Shown here in pieces: positions 22,122-37,100 of a stretch of 64,000 bases of DNA. This DNA comes from Montifringilla adamsi. Lineage: Eukaryota; Chordata; Aves; Passeriformes; Passeridae. The stretch covers positions 4,231,899 to 4,295,898 of the forward strand of contig JAGGNK010011003.1 in NCBI GenBank assembly GCA_017590115.1, given 5' to 3'. Below the pieces are notes generated by a model. The model ran no database searches, was not told the origin of the DNA, and saw only the letters and a program-made list of their open reading frames with translations. The position numbers and the translations under genes are program-made. Within the stretch, counting starts at the first letter, position 1. Each line of letters starts with the position of its first letter.

Positions 22122-25100
22122 AGGATCCATTTCAATCCTGCCTGGTCCCTGGGAAACAATGAGAAATTGTTTGCACAAAATTTAAGAGACTGTGCTACAA
22201 AATTCTTGTAGTACAATTATTTCTTCCTCACCTTGCTCTTTGCTATTGCTCCTGTCCTTTTGCCCTTGAACTATTAATCTCATTTCCTCCAAGTATTTTA
22301 TTTCTCCCTTGGAGTTTCCCTGGACTTTTAGGTTTGATTTTTGCCAATTGTTTAATTATGAGAGGGTTTGAGAAACTCCAAAAATTGGGCTTGGCTTCAT
22401 CCAGCGTACAAAAAAAATCCCAACAGATGCTGAAACAAACACCAANNNNNNNNNNNNNNNNNNNNNNNNNAAAACTATCTCTATGAAGCTTCTCATTGTT
22501 CCAGGCATTTTGCTCCTCCCCTCTTCAGGTTGCCAGGCACAGAATTTGGGTAGGACAGCCCAAATTCAGGGCAGGACACAGAATTTTTCTCTTGCAGATG
22601 TGCTCCCACCCAGCACGGCCACGCTCAGCTGAACCCTGAACATTCCCCAGCACAGTGGGGGATTTTTATGTCACTTCCACTGATGAACTTCAAAGCCCTC
22701 TTTTCTCCCCCACTGTTTTATTTCTCTCTGAATTACTGTAATCTTGTTTGCTCTCATGTAAAGCACTTACTTGCATTGAAAGTGATTTTTTAGTAACTCT
22801 TTTCTGCAAACAAGGATCAAAAACAAAGCTTAAAAATGGCTAAATCTGCTGGAAAGGACCAAGATTTTGTTTTTCAGAGTGGGACCACATCGTGGCCTAT
22901 TTGATATAAGTGGGTAGTAAAGCAAGACATCCTGTTTTTCAAATGGGAAATTAAAGAAGCAAAATTAATTTCCTTCTCCCAGGGTCAGAGCCCTCAGATC
23001 CCTCCCAGTTCAGCCCTGCAGGAAGAGCTCCTGGAGGGACCTGACACCTGCCCAGCATCACCAGAACCTTCACTTGAATACTCAGCATCAAAAATGATGT
23101 GTGCATGGCTTTCTGGGCATCTTCTGCACCGGGAGAGCTTCACAAACCAAGCACTCAAAGACAGAAAATGAGCAGCCAAGAGCAGGACTTCAGTGGCCTT
23201 TTCCTCGCTGAACTCAAGGCAGAACAAATTTGAACTCAGGTCCACAGTGTAGGAATCTCCTGATTACTGCACTGAAAATTCCAGCTGAGGGACAACCTCC
23301 CAGAGGAGCAGCAAGGCCACAGGAAACTGTGGCCAAACGAGAGGCTGCCCCTCCCCAGCACACAAATACCTGGAGAAATTAAAGCCATTTCTTTTCCTAA
23401 GTTGGATCCTGGTCACTCAGCAGTGTGGCAGCACTAACCCAGCTCTGGGGTTTTTTGCCCCCTGTTTAAACCTCTCAGTCTCAGTGACTTTGAAGATGCT
23501 CAGATTAATTAATAGATTGCACAAAAAAGGATCCCACACTTTGAGTAGACTGTGGAGGCAGTTAGCAGGTAGAAAATATGGTCTTATTCTCCTTCCAGGA
23601 GAGATAAAACTCACTGTCAAGACTGTTGGATGCTGCTGCCAATAAATTTTCCTCAAAAATCCCCAGATTTCTTCACGGTTGTCATCTGATGTCTTTGACA
23701 GGCACCAACATTCCCTCTCCTGCTCTCAAACCAAGCAGAGCTGTCACTGGGATTGGGCTCTGGTGAGTGACTTTGGGAGGAATTCCCTTCCAAAACAAGT
23801 AATTCCATCTGCTTTTCTCCTCTCCCTGCAGGCTCCCACTATGGCACCAACTCAGGCAACATCTGCACCACCCCTGGGTGTGTGACAGCAGGTAATGGGG
23901 TAATGGGAATTACTGCTGCAGAGGGGAGGCTTTATGGGCTGTTACTGAGCCTGAAAAAGAGATAATTCAGACCTTAAGGCTGCAGTAGATGAAAGGAATG
24001 AGATTTCCCCTTGGGTAAGGAATATCATTCATAAGAGGCACAGGAAAATTGCCAGTGTGGCCAAGAGCTCTGGCTCTGAGCCACAAGGCCACGGACTGAC
24101 CAACACAATCTGTATCTAAAAGCAGAATAAAATTCCCTTTAGACTGAATTTTCTCTCTCATGGGGCATTCGCCTTCTTGTTTGTGGGATCTACACCTCAA
24201 GGGGGGTGAGGCTCCAGCACAGATGTTCCCAAGAGCCCCCTGGGAACACTGGTTTCTTGGGCAGTGCCTAAACTGGAGCCCAGGGGAGCACTGTGCACTC
24301 TTCCCTGCAAGGTCTCGTGCTCTGGGACAACTCTTCTGCCATTCAGATCTGCCATTCTTCATCTGCCATTCTACACCAGCCATTCAGATCCATTTCTAAG
24401 CAGAAAATAGGATTCCTCAAGTCATAATATGTGGGAATGAGTCCTGCCAAGCAGCTCCCTGAGTGTCTTCAGCAGCCCCAGAGGTTCCTGGGCAGTCTGT
24501 AGAATTCAGCTCTCCAATTTTGCTGCCCAGCTGCCAGAATCATCCAGAACATGGACCCCACTGCTGACCCGTGCCAGGATTTCTACCAGTATGCCTGTGG
24601 GGGCTGGCTGAACAGGCATGTGATCCCAGAGACCAGCTCCAGATACAGCATCTTTGACATCCTGAGGGACGAGCTGGAGATCATCCTCAAAGGTAGGGAT
24701 GAGCTGCTCCACCCCCAGAAACCTGTATTTATTTCAGAGGTTCCTCACTGCACATCTGACAGAGAAATAAACTTGCACAGAAGTGTTGATTGGGATTTTT
24801 TTTTTTTTCTCTCTCTCTGGTCCTTTAATCTCTACATCTCTCACTACACCCATTTTGTGGGAACATCCTGTTCCCACTAAAAGTTAGCCAGAGTTGGTTG
24901 GGTACTAACTCCAAAAGGAGCAGGACAAGCTGTCTGCAGCTCCTTCCTCCTGACACTTTTTTTTCATTAATAGCATGAAGGTCTCTTTAGTTTGACAGTA
25001 ATTGCAGCCTACAAGTGCTTCTCACTGCCCTGGATCCTCAGGGATTTCTGTAAAATGATCAAAGGTCTCCAGGGCAAAAATCTCATTGCAATGGTTCCTT

Positions 25101-28100
25101 CCCCAGGTGTGCTGGAGACTTCATACCAAGGGGACAGAGAAGCATTTCAGAAAGCCAAAATCCTTTACAAGTCCTGCATGAATGAGAGTGAGTGTCTTCT
25201 TGTTCCATTGATTCCTCTGTTCAAAACTAGGGGTACAGAAAAAACAAAGTTCTGTTAAGCAAAATCCAATCAATATCTGTCTAATCCATGGGGCTGTGCC
25301 TGGAAAATTCATCTTCAGATGGATGAAGATGCCTTGATATTTCATCAAAACTCAAAATATGGGATTGGGATTTCATTAAACCTCAAAATTTGGATGTGGA
25401 ATCATCATGGGATTTCATTAAATCTCAAAATTGGGATGTGCAAAGGATGGATGCTGGGTACCCACCCCTGGTGTGGATGCAAAGCCTTTCCTTCAGAAGG
25501 CACAAACCTGGCCCAGCTCATCTTTCCCAAACCAACCCAAATCATCCCTGGAGACACAGAAGTATTTTCATTCCTTTTCTGAAGACTAACATAGGATGGT
25601 TTCAGGATATCTCTTATTTTTCATTATGGCACATTCATTTGCAAATTTAATCTGTTAGGCCCGTTACCTATTTTTCCTAATTTTGTTTTTGCATGAAAAC
25701 AATACAAAATTTGTCTTTGATCCCTCAGGTCTTATAGAGGAACGAGATTCCCTGCCTCTGCTGGAGGCTTTGAGGATGGTTGGAGATTGGCCAGTGGCTT
25801 CTGCAGACTGGAGTAAGACCAAAGGTAATGCTGGGCCTGGAAGGGTTCAGTCAGAATTATTTCCTGATAATCTCCATAAGAATACTGATGATCTGTATCA
25901 GAATTATTTACTGATAATCTGATTATCTCACTGTCACCAAATTAAACCCTCCATTTTCAGTCTCTCTTCCCAAACAGAACTCAGGGTATCACACATTTAA
26001 CACTCATTGATCCCTTTAAATAAATCTCCAAAATTTCAGCAGCCAGCTTGTGAACTGCACAACTTCAATCAGTCTGACACAGACTGACAAATTAAGTCTA
26101 TTTTCCCTTTTATCTCCCAGAGCCAAGCTGGAGCATGGAGGAAACCCTTTCCATAATGAACTCCAGGTTTAACAAACGTGTCCTCATCGACATGTTCGTG
26201 TGGAATGATGACCGGGATTCCAGCAGACACATCATTTATGTAAGGAAAAAAAAAGAACAGGGAATTATTTATATGCCAGAAATCATAATGGATCATTATT
26301 TACACTGCAGACAGATGAGCTTCCCATTGAACAATAGTGGTAAAATGTAGGCAAGTAAAATAGGTAGTTCTGTACCCCAAGTGTCAGATCTGTCTCAAAG
26401 ACATATTGGGAAATGTTTTATGGCAGCATAATTTTTGTTTCAGCAAAAGAAATAAGAATCAATGGGACTTTTGATGATTTACAGCATTTAAGGGCTACAA
26501 ATTCTTGTGACTTAAAAAACTGAGGATGAGGTTTAGTATATAGTAGGAAACCATGGGTTTAAAATAGATAAAGAGTATTTCAGAGTTTGTTCATGAATGG
26601 TTGTGCAACAAGTCCAGCCCTGAAGTCAAGCAATGTAGAAAAGCTACTTAAATTTATTCTTGGGTCCCCATGATTACTGAAAGATTTTGCTTTGTAACCC
26701 ACACTAAGATCCACCCTGTCCTTACCTGGAAGCCCAGAGATAAGAGCTGCACCTTCCACCTCCCCCCAGACCCAGGAGAGCCCAAATTCTCTGGGTGTGT
26801 GGCCGTGGTGTCACCCCAGCCCTGACAGGGGGGCACTCACAGCATCTCCTGCTGCCTTTCAAGGTTTCCTTTGGGCAGCCCCAGCTCCTGTTCATCACTA
26901 ACCAGAGAAATGCATTTTCCTTCAGATTGACCAGCCAAGTTTGGGAATGCCATCCAGAGACTACTACTTTAATGGGGGCAACTATCAAAGAGTAAGTATT
27001 CCTGTATTGATTTACTCTGTGCCACTAAAACAACTTTATTCCTTATCCCTGTGCTTTCAAAAACCCCAATACATGAATTTTCACACTATGCAATTATCAC
27101 AACTAGACTGTGTCATTCATTGCTACGTTTTTTCCTAATTAAGCCAATATTTTGTAAAGTTTACAAAAGGAGTGAACAACAGTATAAATATCAAGCCTGC
27201 CCAGAACTGGCCAACTCATGAAGAAGGTTATGAGAAAATAAAATTGTGTTTTATAGCTTAGATAGTGCCTCATTTTGAAGGACAGCTTCACATTTTCAGT
27301 GCAGGGGATTTGCTTGTATCTTCCTCTGAATCCCTGATGCTCAGCAAGTAGGAATCTGCTGCCAGTTACCCTCCCCTTCCCCCAAAATTATATGAAATCA
27401 TGAAAGATTATTTCCTAGCTGCTTTCCTCTGCCAATGCTCAGGGCAAAACCACTGATTCTGCAAAAACACTGTTTCTGTAAATACACAGAAAGCTGTTGC
27501 AAACTGAGCCAGATAATTTGTCTGTTTCCAAGATGAAAATACTGCTTTAGTACATTTTATTTTCCTCAATTATGCCTTGCTAACAAAGAGCATTTGCAGC
27601 CCAACATCAAACCAATTTTCCTAACAAGAATGGAAGGGAATACAGAGGGACAACAATCAGCATTTGAGACTCTTTTGTCTCGTGGTTGTAAAGGCAGATG
27701 AAAACATCAGTGGGAAGAGTTTTCTTCTCACTTCAGTGTATTTCACTACACTTTATAGATAATTTAGCTAAAATATAGCCCTGTGAGATTTATAGGGGAC
27801 TGTCCCCACACCTTCTGGGCACCTTTAGGAGCTGCCAGGTTCTGGGACAAAACAATCTCCTGGAAATGGAAAAATATGGAAAGCTGGTGACCTGGGAATC
27901 TCCCCTGCAAGTGTCACATCCACAGCAGCATCCACAACAGAAAAGAGGAGTATTTATGCATTGGGGCATGAAGGTCAGACATAGATTGACTTAGAGGAGG
28001 TAGGAAATCAGGTACAGTGCAGAGACAATCCCAAATTAGAGAAAGAAAACCAGTTCTGCTCAATACAGCTTTAATTTGAAGGCACAAAGCAGGGGGGCTG

Positions 28101-31100
28101 AGGCTGTGCTTTTAATCCTAATGACCAAGGAGGAGACACAACCCCTTTTTATTTGTATTTACCAGCTCGCTGCCCCCAGACAATGAGCACAACTCTGATG
28201 ACCCAAACTCCCCCTGTGCTTAGTCCAGCATCCTTTGGCAAAACTCCTCCTGAGGCCTGGGGGAGTCTGGCCTGATTAAGGCTCAGCATTCAGCCTAAAA
28301 CCACAAATCGTCATCTGTAAGTGCCCAGACTCAATTTCACCACAGTCACTGTGTTTGTCTGGCTTCCAGGGTCTACAGAGGGAGAAAAGTATGTGAGGAG
28401 AACAGGTAGCATCAAGTTTTCCTGTATCAGGGACCAGCACTCCCTCAGCAGCCAAATGTCTTTTCAAGGCCCTTTCTGAGGCATAAATCAGTCAGAGCCT
28501 CCCATCAGGGATAGAGCAAAGGTGTCACTGGGAGCTGTCTGAAACAGAGCTTTTCTTTCAGACACTAAAACCAGACCTGAGAAGATTTATGGTATTACTT
28601 TCAGAGAACTCAAACCTTCCCTGTTCACTCTGGAATTTTGGACCACTGTTCCCACAGTGTAACTCAAAGCACTGAGCCTCCTCTTTGCCCAAGCAGTAAT
28701 TCTAACTCAGAATGCCAGGCTGGGATGGCACAGAGAAGCAAAATTTTTGTTTTGAGGCTGGCAAGTGCCCTGTAAGGTATTCATGACAAAGAGAATGCTT
28801 TGCTGAATGGGAAACGTGAAGATGAACCACAGAAACAGAGAAGAGAGACTCTTTACAAGGGCCTGGAGTGACAGGACAAGGGGGAATGGGCTCAAACTGA
28901 CAGAGGGCAGGGTTAGAGGGGATATTGGGAAGAAATTCTTTCCTGTGAGGGTGGTGGGGCCTTGGCACAGAGTGCCCAGAGAAGCTGTGGCTGCTCCTGG
29001 ATCCCTGGAAGTGTCCCAGGCTGGGTTGGACAGGGCTGGGAGCCACCTGGGACAAAGTGTGGAAGGTGTCCCTGCCATGGCAGGGGTGGCACTGGATGGG
29101 CTTTAAGGTCCTTCCAACCCCACCCACTCTGGGATTCTAGGAAACGATGGACAGCAAACTTTTTCTACCTGTTCTGTGTCCGAGTGCAGGTGAGAGAAGC
29201 TTATCTGCAGTTCATGATCACCATCGCCAAAATGATCCGGGAAGACAAGAATGCGTCCAAAGATGATTCCTTTGTCCAAGAGGAAATGGCAAAGGTCATG
29301 GAGCTTGAAACAGAGATTGCAAACGTGAGTAGACAGGTCAAGGACTCCTCAGGAAGCTGTGGGGGGCAAGGGGTGAGGGGGAAGAGTCTCTTGCTGGTTT
29401 GCGCAGCAGTTTTCAATGCACCAGAAAACCCAGAGTCCAGAACAAGTGGGGGAAGAAGAATTTTTGTGCCATGAGCAGCCCAAAAATCAGAGCCTCTGTG
29501 TCTCTAATTCTGCCTGCTGTGTACACTGCTGCTGTGCTGCTCCAATCCCAGCCTTATTTCTATTTGGAACCCTTCTAAAGCAGGATAATTCACCCTCTGC
29601 TAATCATGCACTGGGAGAACACCAGGGCAGGCTCTCTTGCATCTCTAATAACCTACAGCACCCTAAAAATCTCCCAGAAATCCTTCCATTCTAAAGAGGA
29701 CACAAGGAACCACTTGACTCAACATATCCCTGAAACATTATTGAAAAGGGGGGACCCAGATTCCTGCACTGAATTTTTGGAAGCAGCACTGGGCACAACC
29801 AAATGATTTTCCTTTTCCCAAACAAACTGGTAAATCTGAATATTATTGGAGTGTGTGTATGTGCACCTGCATGTGATTTCAGCCATTGATATTTCTGTCA
29901 GTTGATTCCAGTAATAACCTTGTGAATGTCTTCAGGCCACCACTCCAGCAGAGGAAAGGCACGATGTGACCTTGTTGTACAACAAAATGACCTTAGCAGA
30001 GCTGCAGGAAAAGTTTGCATTCAATGTAAGTGTTTCATGAGCAGCCTCATACTTCAGGTCTTTTAATTACAAAATGGCTTTGTGAATTGATCAGTGCTTC
30101 AACAAAGGTATAAAATCATTCCCATTCCTGATTTTATCTTCAGAATCTCTTTAAAGGCTTTGTCCTACTGAACAGCTGCATTCAAGGTCATAGGACTGTC
30201 AAAAGTCCAGTTACTGAGGCATTTCATCATCCAACTCTGGAATGTGTCTCTGTCTGCCTAGGAATTTAACTGGACCTTCTTCATCCAACGTGTCATGTCT
30301 TCAGTGAGTGTTCAGGTGGACCCAGAGGAAGAGGTGGTTGTGTATGGGATGCCTTATCTGCAAGAGCTGAAAGCAATTATCTCCAAGTACTCAGCCAGGT
30401 AAAGAAATCACAGGATAGGTAGGACAAAAGTCACAGAAGGATTGCTGAAATGTTGATTATTGGACTCCCTTGCTAGTTCTGAGTTTCTGAGGGAAAATGA
30501 GACCCCTGTGAAATACAGGAAATGTCTTTGGAGGTTTCAAATTCCAAATACTGCAGTACAAGCTGTCTCACTTGCTGCTTGCTTAGAAAAGGTTAAATGG
30601 GAAGAAAAAAAATACATGACAGGCTTAGCTCTTGTTACATTCTAGAAGGAAGAAAAATAAGAAATGAATCCCAGAACAGACATGACAGCCCAGTCCTCAG
30701 GCTGGATGACTCTGCAGTTAAATGAGATGCTGTGAAACGCAGCACTGGCAGCAATGATTTCCTTCCTTGTCTCCATCCAAAATTAAGATTCCCCTCTGAC
30801 TGCCTGCCCTAGTGCTGGTTTTTACAGGGGGCTAAGCTCAGCTTTGCTTTCCCACACAGCACCATCCAGAACTACCTCATCTGGCGGCTGGTGATCGACC
30901 GGGTCAGCAGCTTGAGCCGGCGCTTCAAGGACGCTCGGGCCAGCTACAGGAAGGTATTTCCTCTCTTCATAAAGAGGAGAGCACAACTGCCACCAAACCC
31001 AACACAACCACCTCTCAGGCACTGGGAAAGAGATGAGCTTTAAGCTCCCTCCCAGCCCAAACCATTCTAGATTCCGTGATTGCATCACGGAATCCTCAAA

Positions 31101-34100
31101 CAAGCCCAATCCCAGCAGTGGGAACCTTTGGGTTAATTCAGGCAGTGGTTTGAAACCTTCGAGTTAATCTAGGCCATGTAACCTTTGGGTTAATTCAGGC
31201 GGTGGTTTGAGAGCTTTGGGTTAATTTAGGCAGTGTATGAAAGCTTTGGGTTAATTTAGGCAGTGGTTTGAAATCTTTGGGTTAATTTATGCAGTGGTTT
31301 GAAACCTTTGGGTTCATTTAGGCAGCAGTTTGAAACCTTTGGGTTAATTTAGGTGGTGGTTTGAAACCCTTGGGTTCATTTAGGCAGCAGTTTGAAACCT
31401 TTGGGTTAATTTCGGCTGTGGCTTGAAACCTTCTGGTTAATTCAGGCAGTGGTTTCAGAGCTTTGGGTTAGTTTAGAGCGGTGTATGAAACCTTTGGGTT
31501 AATTTAGGTGATGGTTTGAAACCTTTGGGTTCATTTAGGCAGTGTATGAAACCTTTGGGTTAATTTAGAGTGGTTTGAAACTTTTGGGTTAATTTAGGTG
31601 GTGGTTTGAAACCTTTGGGTTCATTTAGGCAGTGTATGAAACCCTTGGGTTAATTTAGGTGCTGGTTTGAAACCTTTGGGTTAATTTAGGCGTTGGTTTG
31701 AAACCCTTGGGTTAATTTAGGCAGTGTATGAAACCTTTGGGTTAATTTTGGTGCAGGTTTGAAACCCTTGGGTTAATTTAGGTGGTGGTTTGAAACCTTT
31801 GGGTTAATTTAAGCAGTAGTTTGAAACCTTTGGGTTAATTTCGGCTGTGGCTTGAAACCTTCTGGTTAATTCAGGCAGTGGTTTCAGAGCTTTGGGTTAA
31901 TTTAGAGCGGTGTTTTGAAACCTTTGGGTTCATTAATTTAAGCAGCAGTTTGAAACCCTTGGGTTAATTTAAGCAGCGGCTTGAAACCTTTGGGTTAATT
32001 TAGAGCGGTGGGAAGGCTGCGGGGGCAGGGCTAACGCTGGGCCCTGGTGCTGCAGGCCCTGTACGGGACGACGCTGGAGGAGGCGCGCTGGAGGGAGTGC
32101 GTCAGTTACGTCAACAACAACATGGAGAACGCGGTGGGAGCCATGTATGTCCGGGAGACTTTTGCTGGTGAGAGCAAGAGGATGGTATGTAGTTTACCCT
32201 TCATACTACTGTACATCCGCTGTGGTGGCAGCTCTCTGGTCAGAGAGAGGGAGGAAGCTAGATAAGCTTTGCCGTGAGTCGGCCTGGGAAGCTTTAGGGA
32301 GCTGGAGAGAAAGAATTCTGAGCAATCTGCGCCTGGTGTTTTGTAATAAGCTGTTTACAGCCCATAAGGTTGATTACAAATGGGTGTCTTCTTAATTAGC
32401 CAATGGTGATGGTGTTTTAAGGGGCCAATCAGGCCCACCTGTAGTGAACTGGAATATAAAAAGGAATGGGTTTTCTAATAAAGTGAGTTAGCCTTCTGAA
32501 TGCCTTGGGAGGCTGTGTCGCCCATGATTCAACAGCCACACATCCACAATGCCCATAGTGCCCATTCCCTCTGGTGCCTGGGAGAGTTATCCACCAGTCA
32601 GGAAGGTGCAAGGACTTGTTTGTGATGCTCTTTTATGTCATTGTTGCATGAAGAACGGCGAGAAGCAAATGACATTTGACTCTAAAACTCAGAAGGCATA
32701 AAGCGAAACCTTTTTGCCAAACTCCCCATATTCATAGGCTGGATCGTTCACCCAGAACTTGATTGGTTCTCAAACAACATTTCTCATACCATTGGATAGT
32801 TAGGAACAACACTTTCCTGTACATCTCTCTCTATAAAAATCACCTACAACATTCCACATGTTCATAAATACCAGGTGCAGAGACCAAGATAAGAATTGTT
32901 TTAATTCTTTTCTCTGAGCTTCTCACAGCTTTTCCCAGAACGATGCCTGGAAAAGTTATCTGTTTCACTCCCTGACCAAACTGTCACTTCCACACTTTTA
33001 GATGCTCAGTACCATGGTTTAGAGCACAGAATTTGGAGACATGGCCTTCCAGCAAGAAGCTCTTCATCCCTCCTTAGCTGTGCCTGGGAATAGGGCGTGG
33101 GAATGATGAGTGTCTCCCTGGCTCTCTTTCAGGTCCGAGATTTAATAGAGAAGATCCGTGAAGTGTTCGTGGAGACCTTGGATGAGTTACAGTGGATGGA
33201 TGAGGCATCCAAGGAGAAAGCTCGTGAGAAGGTCAGACATAACAAAGAACTTCAGTTTTCCCTTATGAACATGAAATATTTGGAATTTTGTAGTATCATC
33301 ATATCCAGTTTCTCCACAAAAAAAAAGAGGAAAAGAGAACATTATGATCCTGTTACATTGTCCTTTCCTTTCAATCCTTTGTTAGCCCACATCAATAAAA
33401 ATGCCAACTGAATATGACGCAATTCCCAAAAAAAAAAAATATTTCCAACTTCTAATTGACCTCAGGACCATCAGCACCATTCCAAAGCCAACAAAAAACC
33501 CCAAACATTTCACTGTTTTTTGTATTGAAACTTTAGTAAAAACAACCCAACAACAGCACACCAACAAAAATCACAATTAAGAGGAAACATTCAACTCTTT
33601 TCTTCCAGGCAATGGCAATCAAAGAACAAATTGGCTACCCAGATTACATTTTGGAAGATCACAATGAGAAACTGGACCTTGAATATGCCAATGTAAGTGT
33701 TTAGTGCATATCTCACTAAATTCCTCAAAATAAACCCCTGCATTTTCTTTCTTGCCACTGGAATATTTGTACCTGTGCAACTGCCCTTTCCAAGGACATT
33801 AAAATGAACATATTAATAAATAATTGGTGCAAAGAACCAACTATTCAGTGAAACCATGCAACCAAAACATTCTTTAGAGGACATTCAGTGGGACGAGGAG
33901 TTCCTCTTCCTGCTCAGCTGACCAATGTGCTTGGATCCCTGTTTGTGCAGTTAAACTTCAGTGAACACAGCTACTTTGAAAACATCCTGGAAAACCTGCG
34001 AGCTGGAGCCCAAAAGAGCCTGAAAAAGCTTCGAGAGAGAGTTGACCAAGATATGTGAGTTTCCAGACAGAGCCACAGACACAACCTAAATTCTGGGTTA

Positions 34101-37100
34101 ATGGTGGGGGTGTTCAACTCATGCTGTGGGTACCTAGGAATGCCCGTGGCTGAGATAATCAAGGAATTAAACAATTCTAAGGTAAAGTGAAAAATGTTTT
34201 TCCCCTTGAATTTTGTGTGTTTGGGATGAAAGCTGCCCATAAAGAAGCCACCAGCTATTTCCTGGTATCAGGAATTCAGGAATTCTTCACAGCTGTGATC
34301 AATGCACCCTTTTTCCTACATCAATTCTTGCCTTATATAATCTCTTTATAAGGATTTCCCTTCTTGTTACAAGGTTCTTCCTTCTCCTAATAAGGAAATT
34401 ATATTTCTTTATATATCCATATATAAATTCCTGATAATATATATATTACATATATATATATAGATATATAGTACATATATGTGTGTATATATGTATACAC
34501 ATATATACATATACATACATATATATATACACACATATATTTACATACATATATATATATATATAAAATCCCTGAAAGGATTATATCCTTACCATCCTTT
34601 CCTACATACCTTGCACTTTTTAACCAGAATTAAATTTAAAAAATATCAGGGAAAAAAAAAAAAAACATAATGACTAACTGTGTTCAACATTTATTTTTAG
34701 ATGGATAATTGGAGCTGCAGTGGTCAACGCATTCTATTCCCCCAACAGGAACCAGATAGGTAGGTTTAAACACTTTTAACCAGCTGATTTTATCCACACA
34801 ACAGTGCAGCTCTGCATCCAGAGGCAAACCTGCCTCTGGAATTGTGGGCAAGGCTGCCTGGCTGTTCAGCTCAAGCACTTTGGTGATGAATATTCAGCTC
34901 CCCTGTTTATTCCTGAACAGCCCTGGGTTTGAAAGCCTGGGACAGCACCAATGCCAGCACCCAGAGAACACCCCCAGCGTGCCCTGGGCTGCTCCTGCTC
35001 CTGAGTTTATGGCACAAGGGGCAGCTCTCCAGCTTGCTCTGTGCAATTACACTGCCAAGAGCCACCCAGAGTGCAGAAAGTGCCTCTGCCCCCAGAGCAC
35101 CAGCTGTGGGAGCTCTGCAGAGCTGCTGGGCTGCTCTTCCTCCTTCTTGGCACAGACCTTCAGAGCCTGCCTGGCTCCCTGTGCTCCCTGAGCTCACACT
35201 TCAAACATGAGCTCAGGTCAGAACTGCTGAGCCTCTGCTGAATTCTGAGCACCCCAAGCAGGAGAGGCAATAGATAATTCCCTCCAGGAGTGCTTATTCA
35301 AATTCCCAGGCTGCCAGGAAGATCTGCTATCAACTGCTGATACCACAGAAGGACAAATCCATGGGGTTTTAGGCCAGACAGTAACTGCATCCTGCTCCCA
35401 GGGCAAAGGCAAACAGCCCAATCTACCAACAGGCACAACAGAAAACTTCTGTAACTGCTAAGAGCAGAAACATCCAAATTGCTGATAATTTAGCCCTCCG
35501 CTCTCACCCAAAATCTGATTTCCTTTGTGCAGCTTCCACCCACCTCCACCCTGCAGGTACAGCAGCAGCAGCACCTTCAGCCACAGCAGAGCCCTCCTGG
35601 GGGATTTACTGGTGGCCAACCTCACCTCCCAGTTTATCCCCAGTGGTTTTGCACAGACTGGAATCAGCTTTCCAGGCAGGCAACTCAGGTCCTGAAGCCC
35701 ACCTGGTTCCTCTCGAGCTTTGTCCTTATAAATCATACAAAAGTAACTCACTGAAGCAACTTGGAGATGAATATGGCTGTGTAAAAATCCAAGCACAGCC
35801 ACCCACAATAGTGTGTATGCTATTTCTTCATGTCTCTAGCTTGAGAAAAAAATTCTCCACACTGCTCTGTCTTACTGCAGTCTGGATTATGCATTTCTCC
35901 ACAAAATTGTGTGGATAAAACCTGTGTAGCCAAAAGGGTTTTGTCTCTGAATTAACTTCTTGCAATATAATTTCAATACCTCCCTTCATAGAAACTATCT
36001 CATTAGAGTGAATTACTGCCAGTCTGAATTCCTCTAGAAGCATTTATGCTTTTCAGCTTGTGTAGAAGGGGTGAAAAGCAAACCCCATGGTTCTGGATAA
36101 GGTTTTTCCCAGCAGACTGGGGCAGAACAGATCTCATTGCCCCTCTCAGCTGGCATCGAGTGCCCTTGGTGGTCTGTAGGAATCACTCCTGTGCATGTTT
36201 TACACTCCAAGTGTTGGTGGTATCAGCAGATGATCTCTAACCTCTCCTTAACCCAAATAAAGCAATAAAACCCCCATTAGTTCCCCTATAAAATGGCTCT
36301 GGCACACAAACTGTGCCTGTCTCCAAAGGACAGCTCCTAAACATTCTGTTCTTGACTCACTGCAGCAAACATTGTGGACCAAATTAGGCTAAGCTTAATG
36401 TAAATGCTGCTCGGGTCTCAAACAGGGAGATATTGTAGCTGCAGATGTGCTAAATTAAACCTTTATTAACTTGTCATTTTCCATTTATCAAGAGAGAAAC
36501 AATTTCACATGAGGCATGAGCTTGTTTCTCATCATTTTATATTTTCTGTTCCTTCCTGACCCTTACACCAAGCAAACAACCTGTCTGCCAAGGATGCAAA
36601 ATTAATCCACTTTACAGCATTTCCCTCTTTCTCCCTGTTTTTGCAGTTTTTCCTGCTGGGATTCTCCAGCCCCCCTTCTTCAGCAAACACCAGCCCCAGG
36701 CCCTGAACTTTGGAGGGATTGGGATGGTTATTGGGCATGAGATCACTCATGGGTTCGATGACAACGGTGAGGAGACGACGGAAAAAAATGTTATTATGTC
36801 TAAATAACCCAAATGTTATTATTTCTAAATAATGCCATGAGCTAAAACTCATGGCATGGCAGGAATTAAAGTGCACTGGGACTGAAGATCCCTGCACAGT
36901 CACATCCAGCTCAGCAGCAATAGGAGCACACTGGGAACACTCTGTGGAAAGTTTTGCAGGGAGGGTTTCCTGAACACAGCACAAGAAATAAGCAGATGTT
37001 AAAAAAAAAAAAAAATTGAGGCAATGACAATTCTCAGTCAGAAAATGTTATTTTTACAGCATCATCGGGTCAGAAACACAAAACAAGCAGATCCATGGGC

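Noticed and set aside
17026..23831. An extra MMEL1 exon matching the longer human stalk region
   Set aside because: Direct splicing of 17025 to 23832 keeps frame and gives a neprilysin-like stalk; no candidate exon was convincing, though the N gap could hide one.
31085..32015. CRISPR-like regular repeat
   Set aside because: Units are adjacent and variable with no unique spacers, and the genome is eukaryotic, so this is a VNTR.
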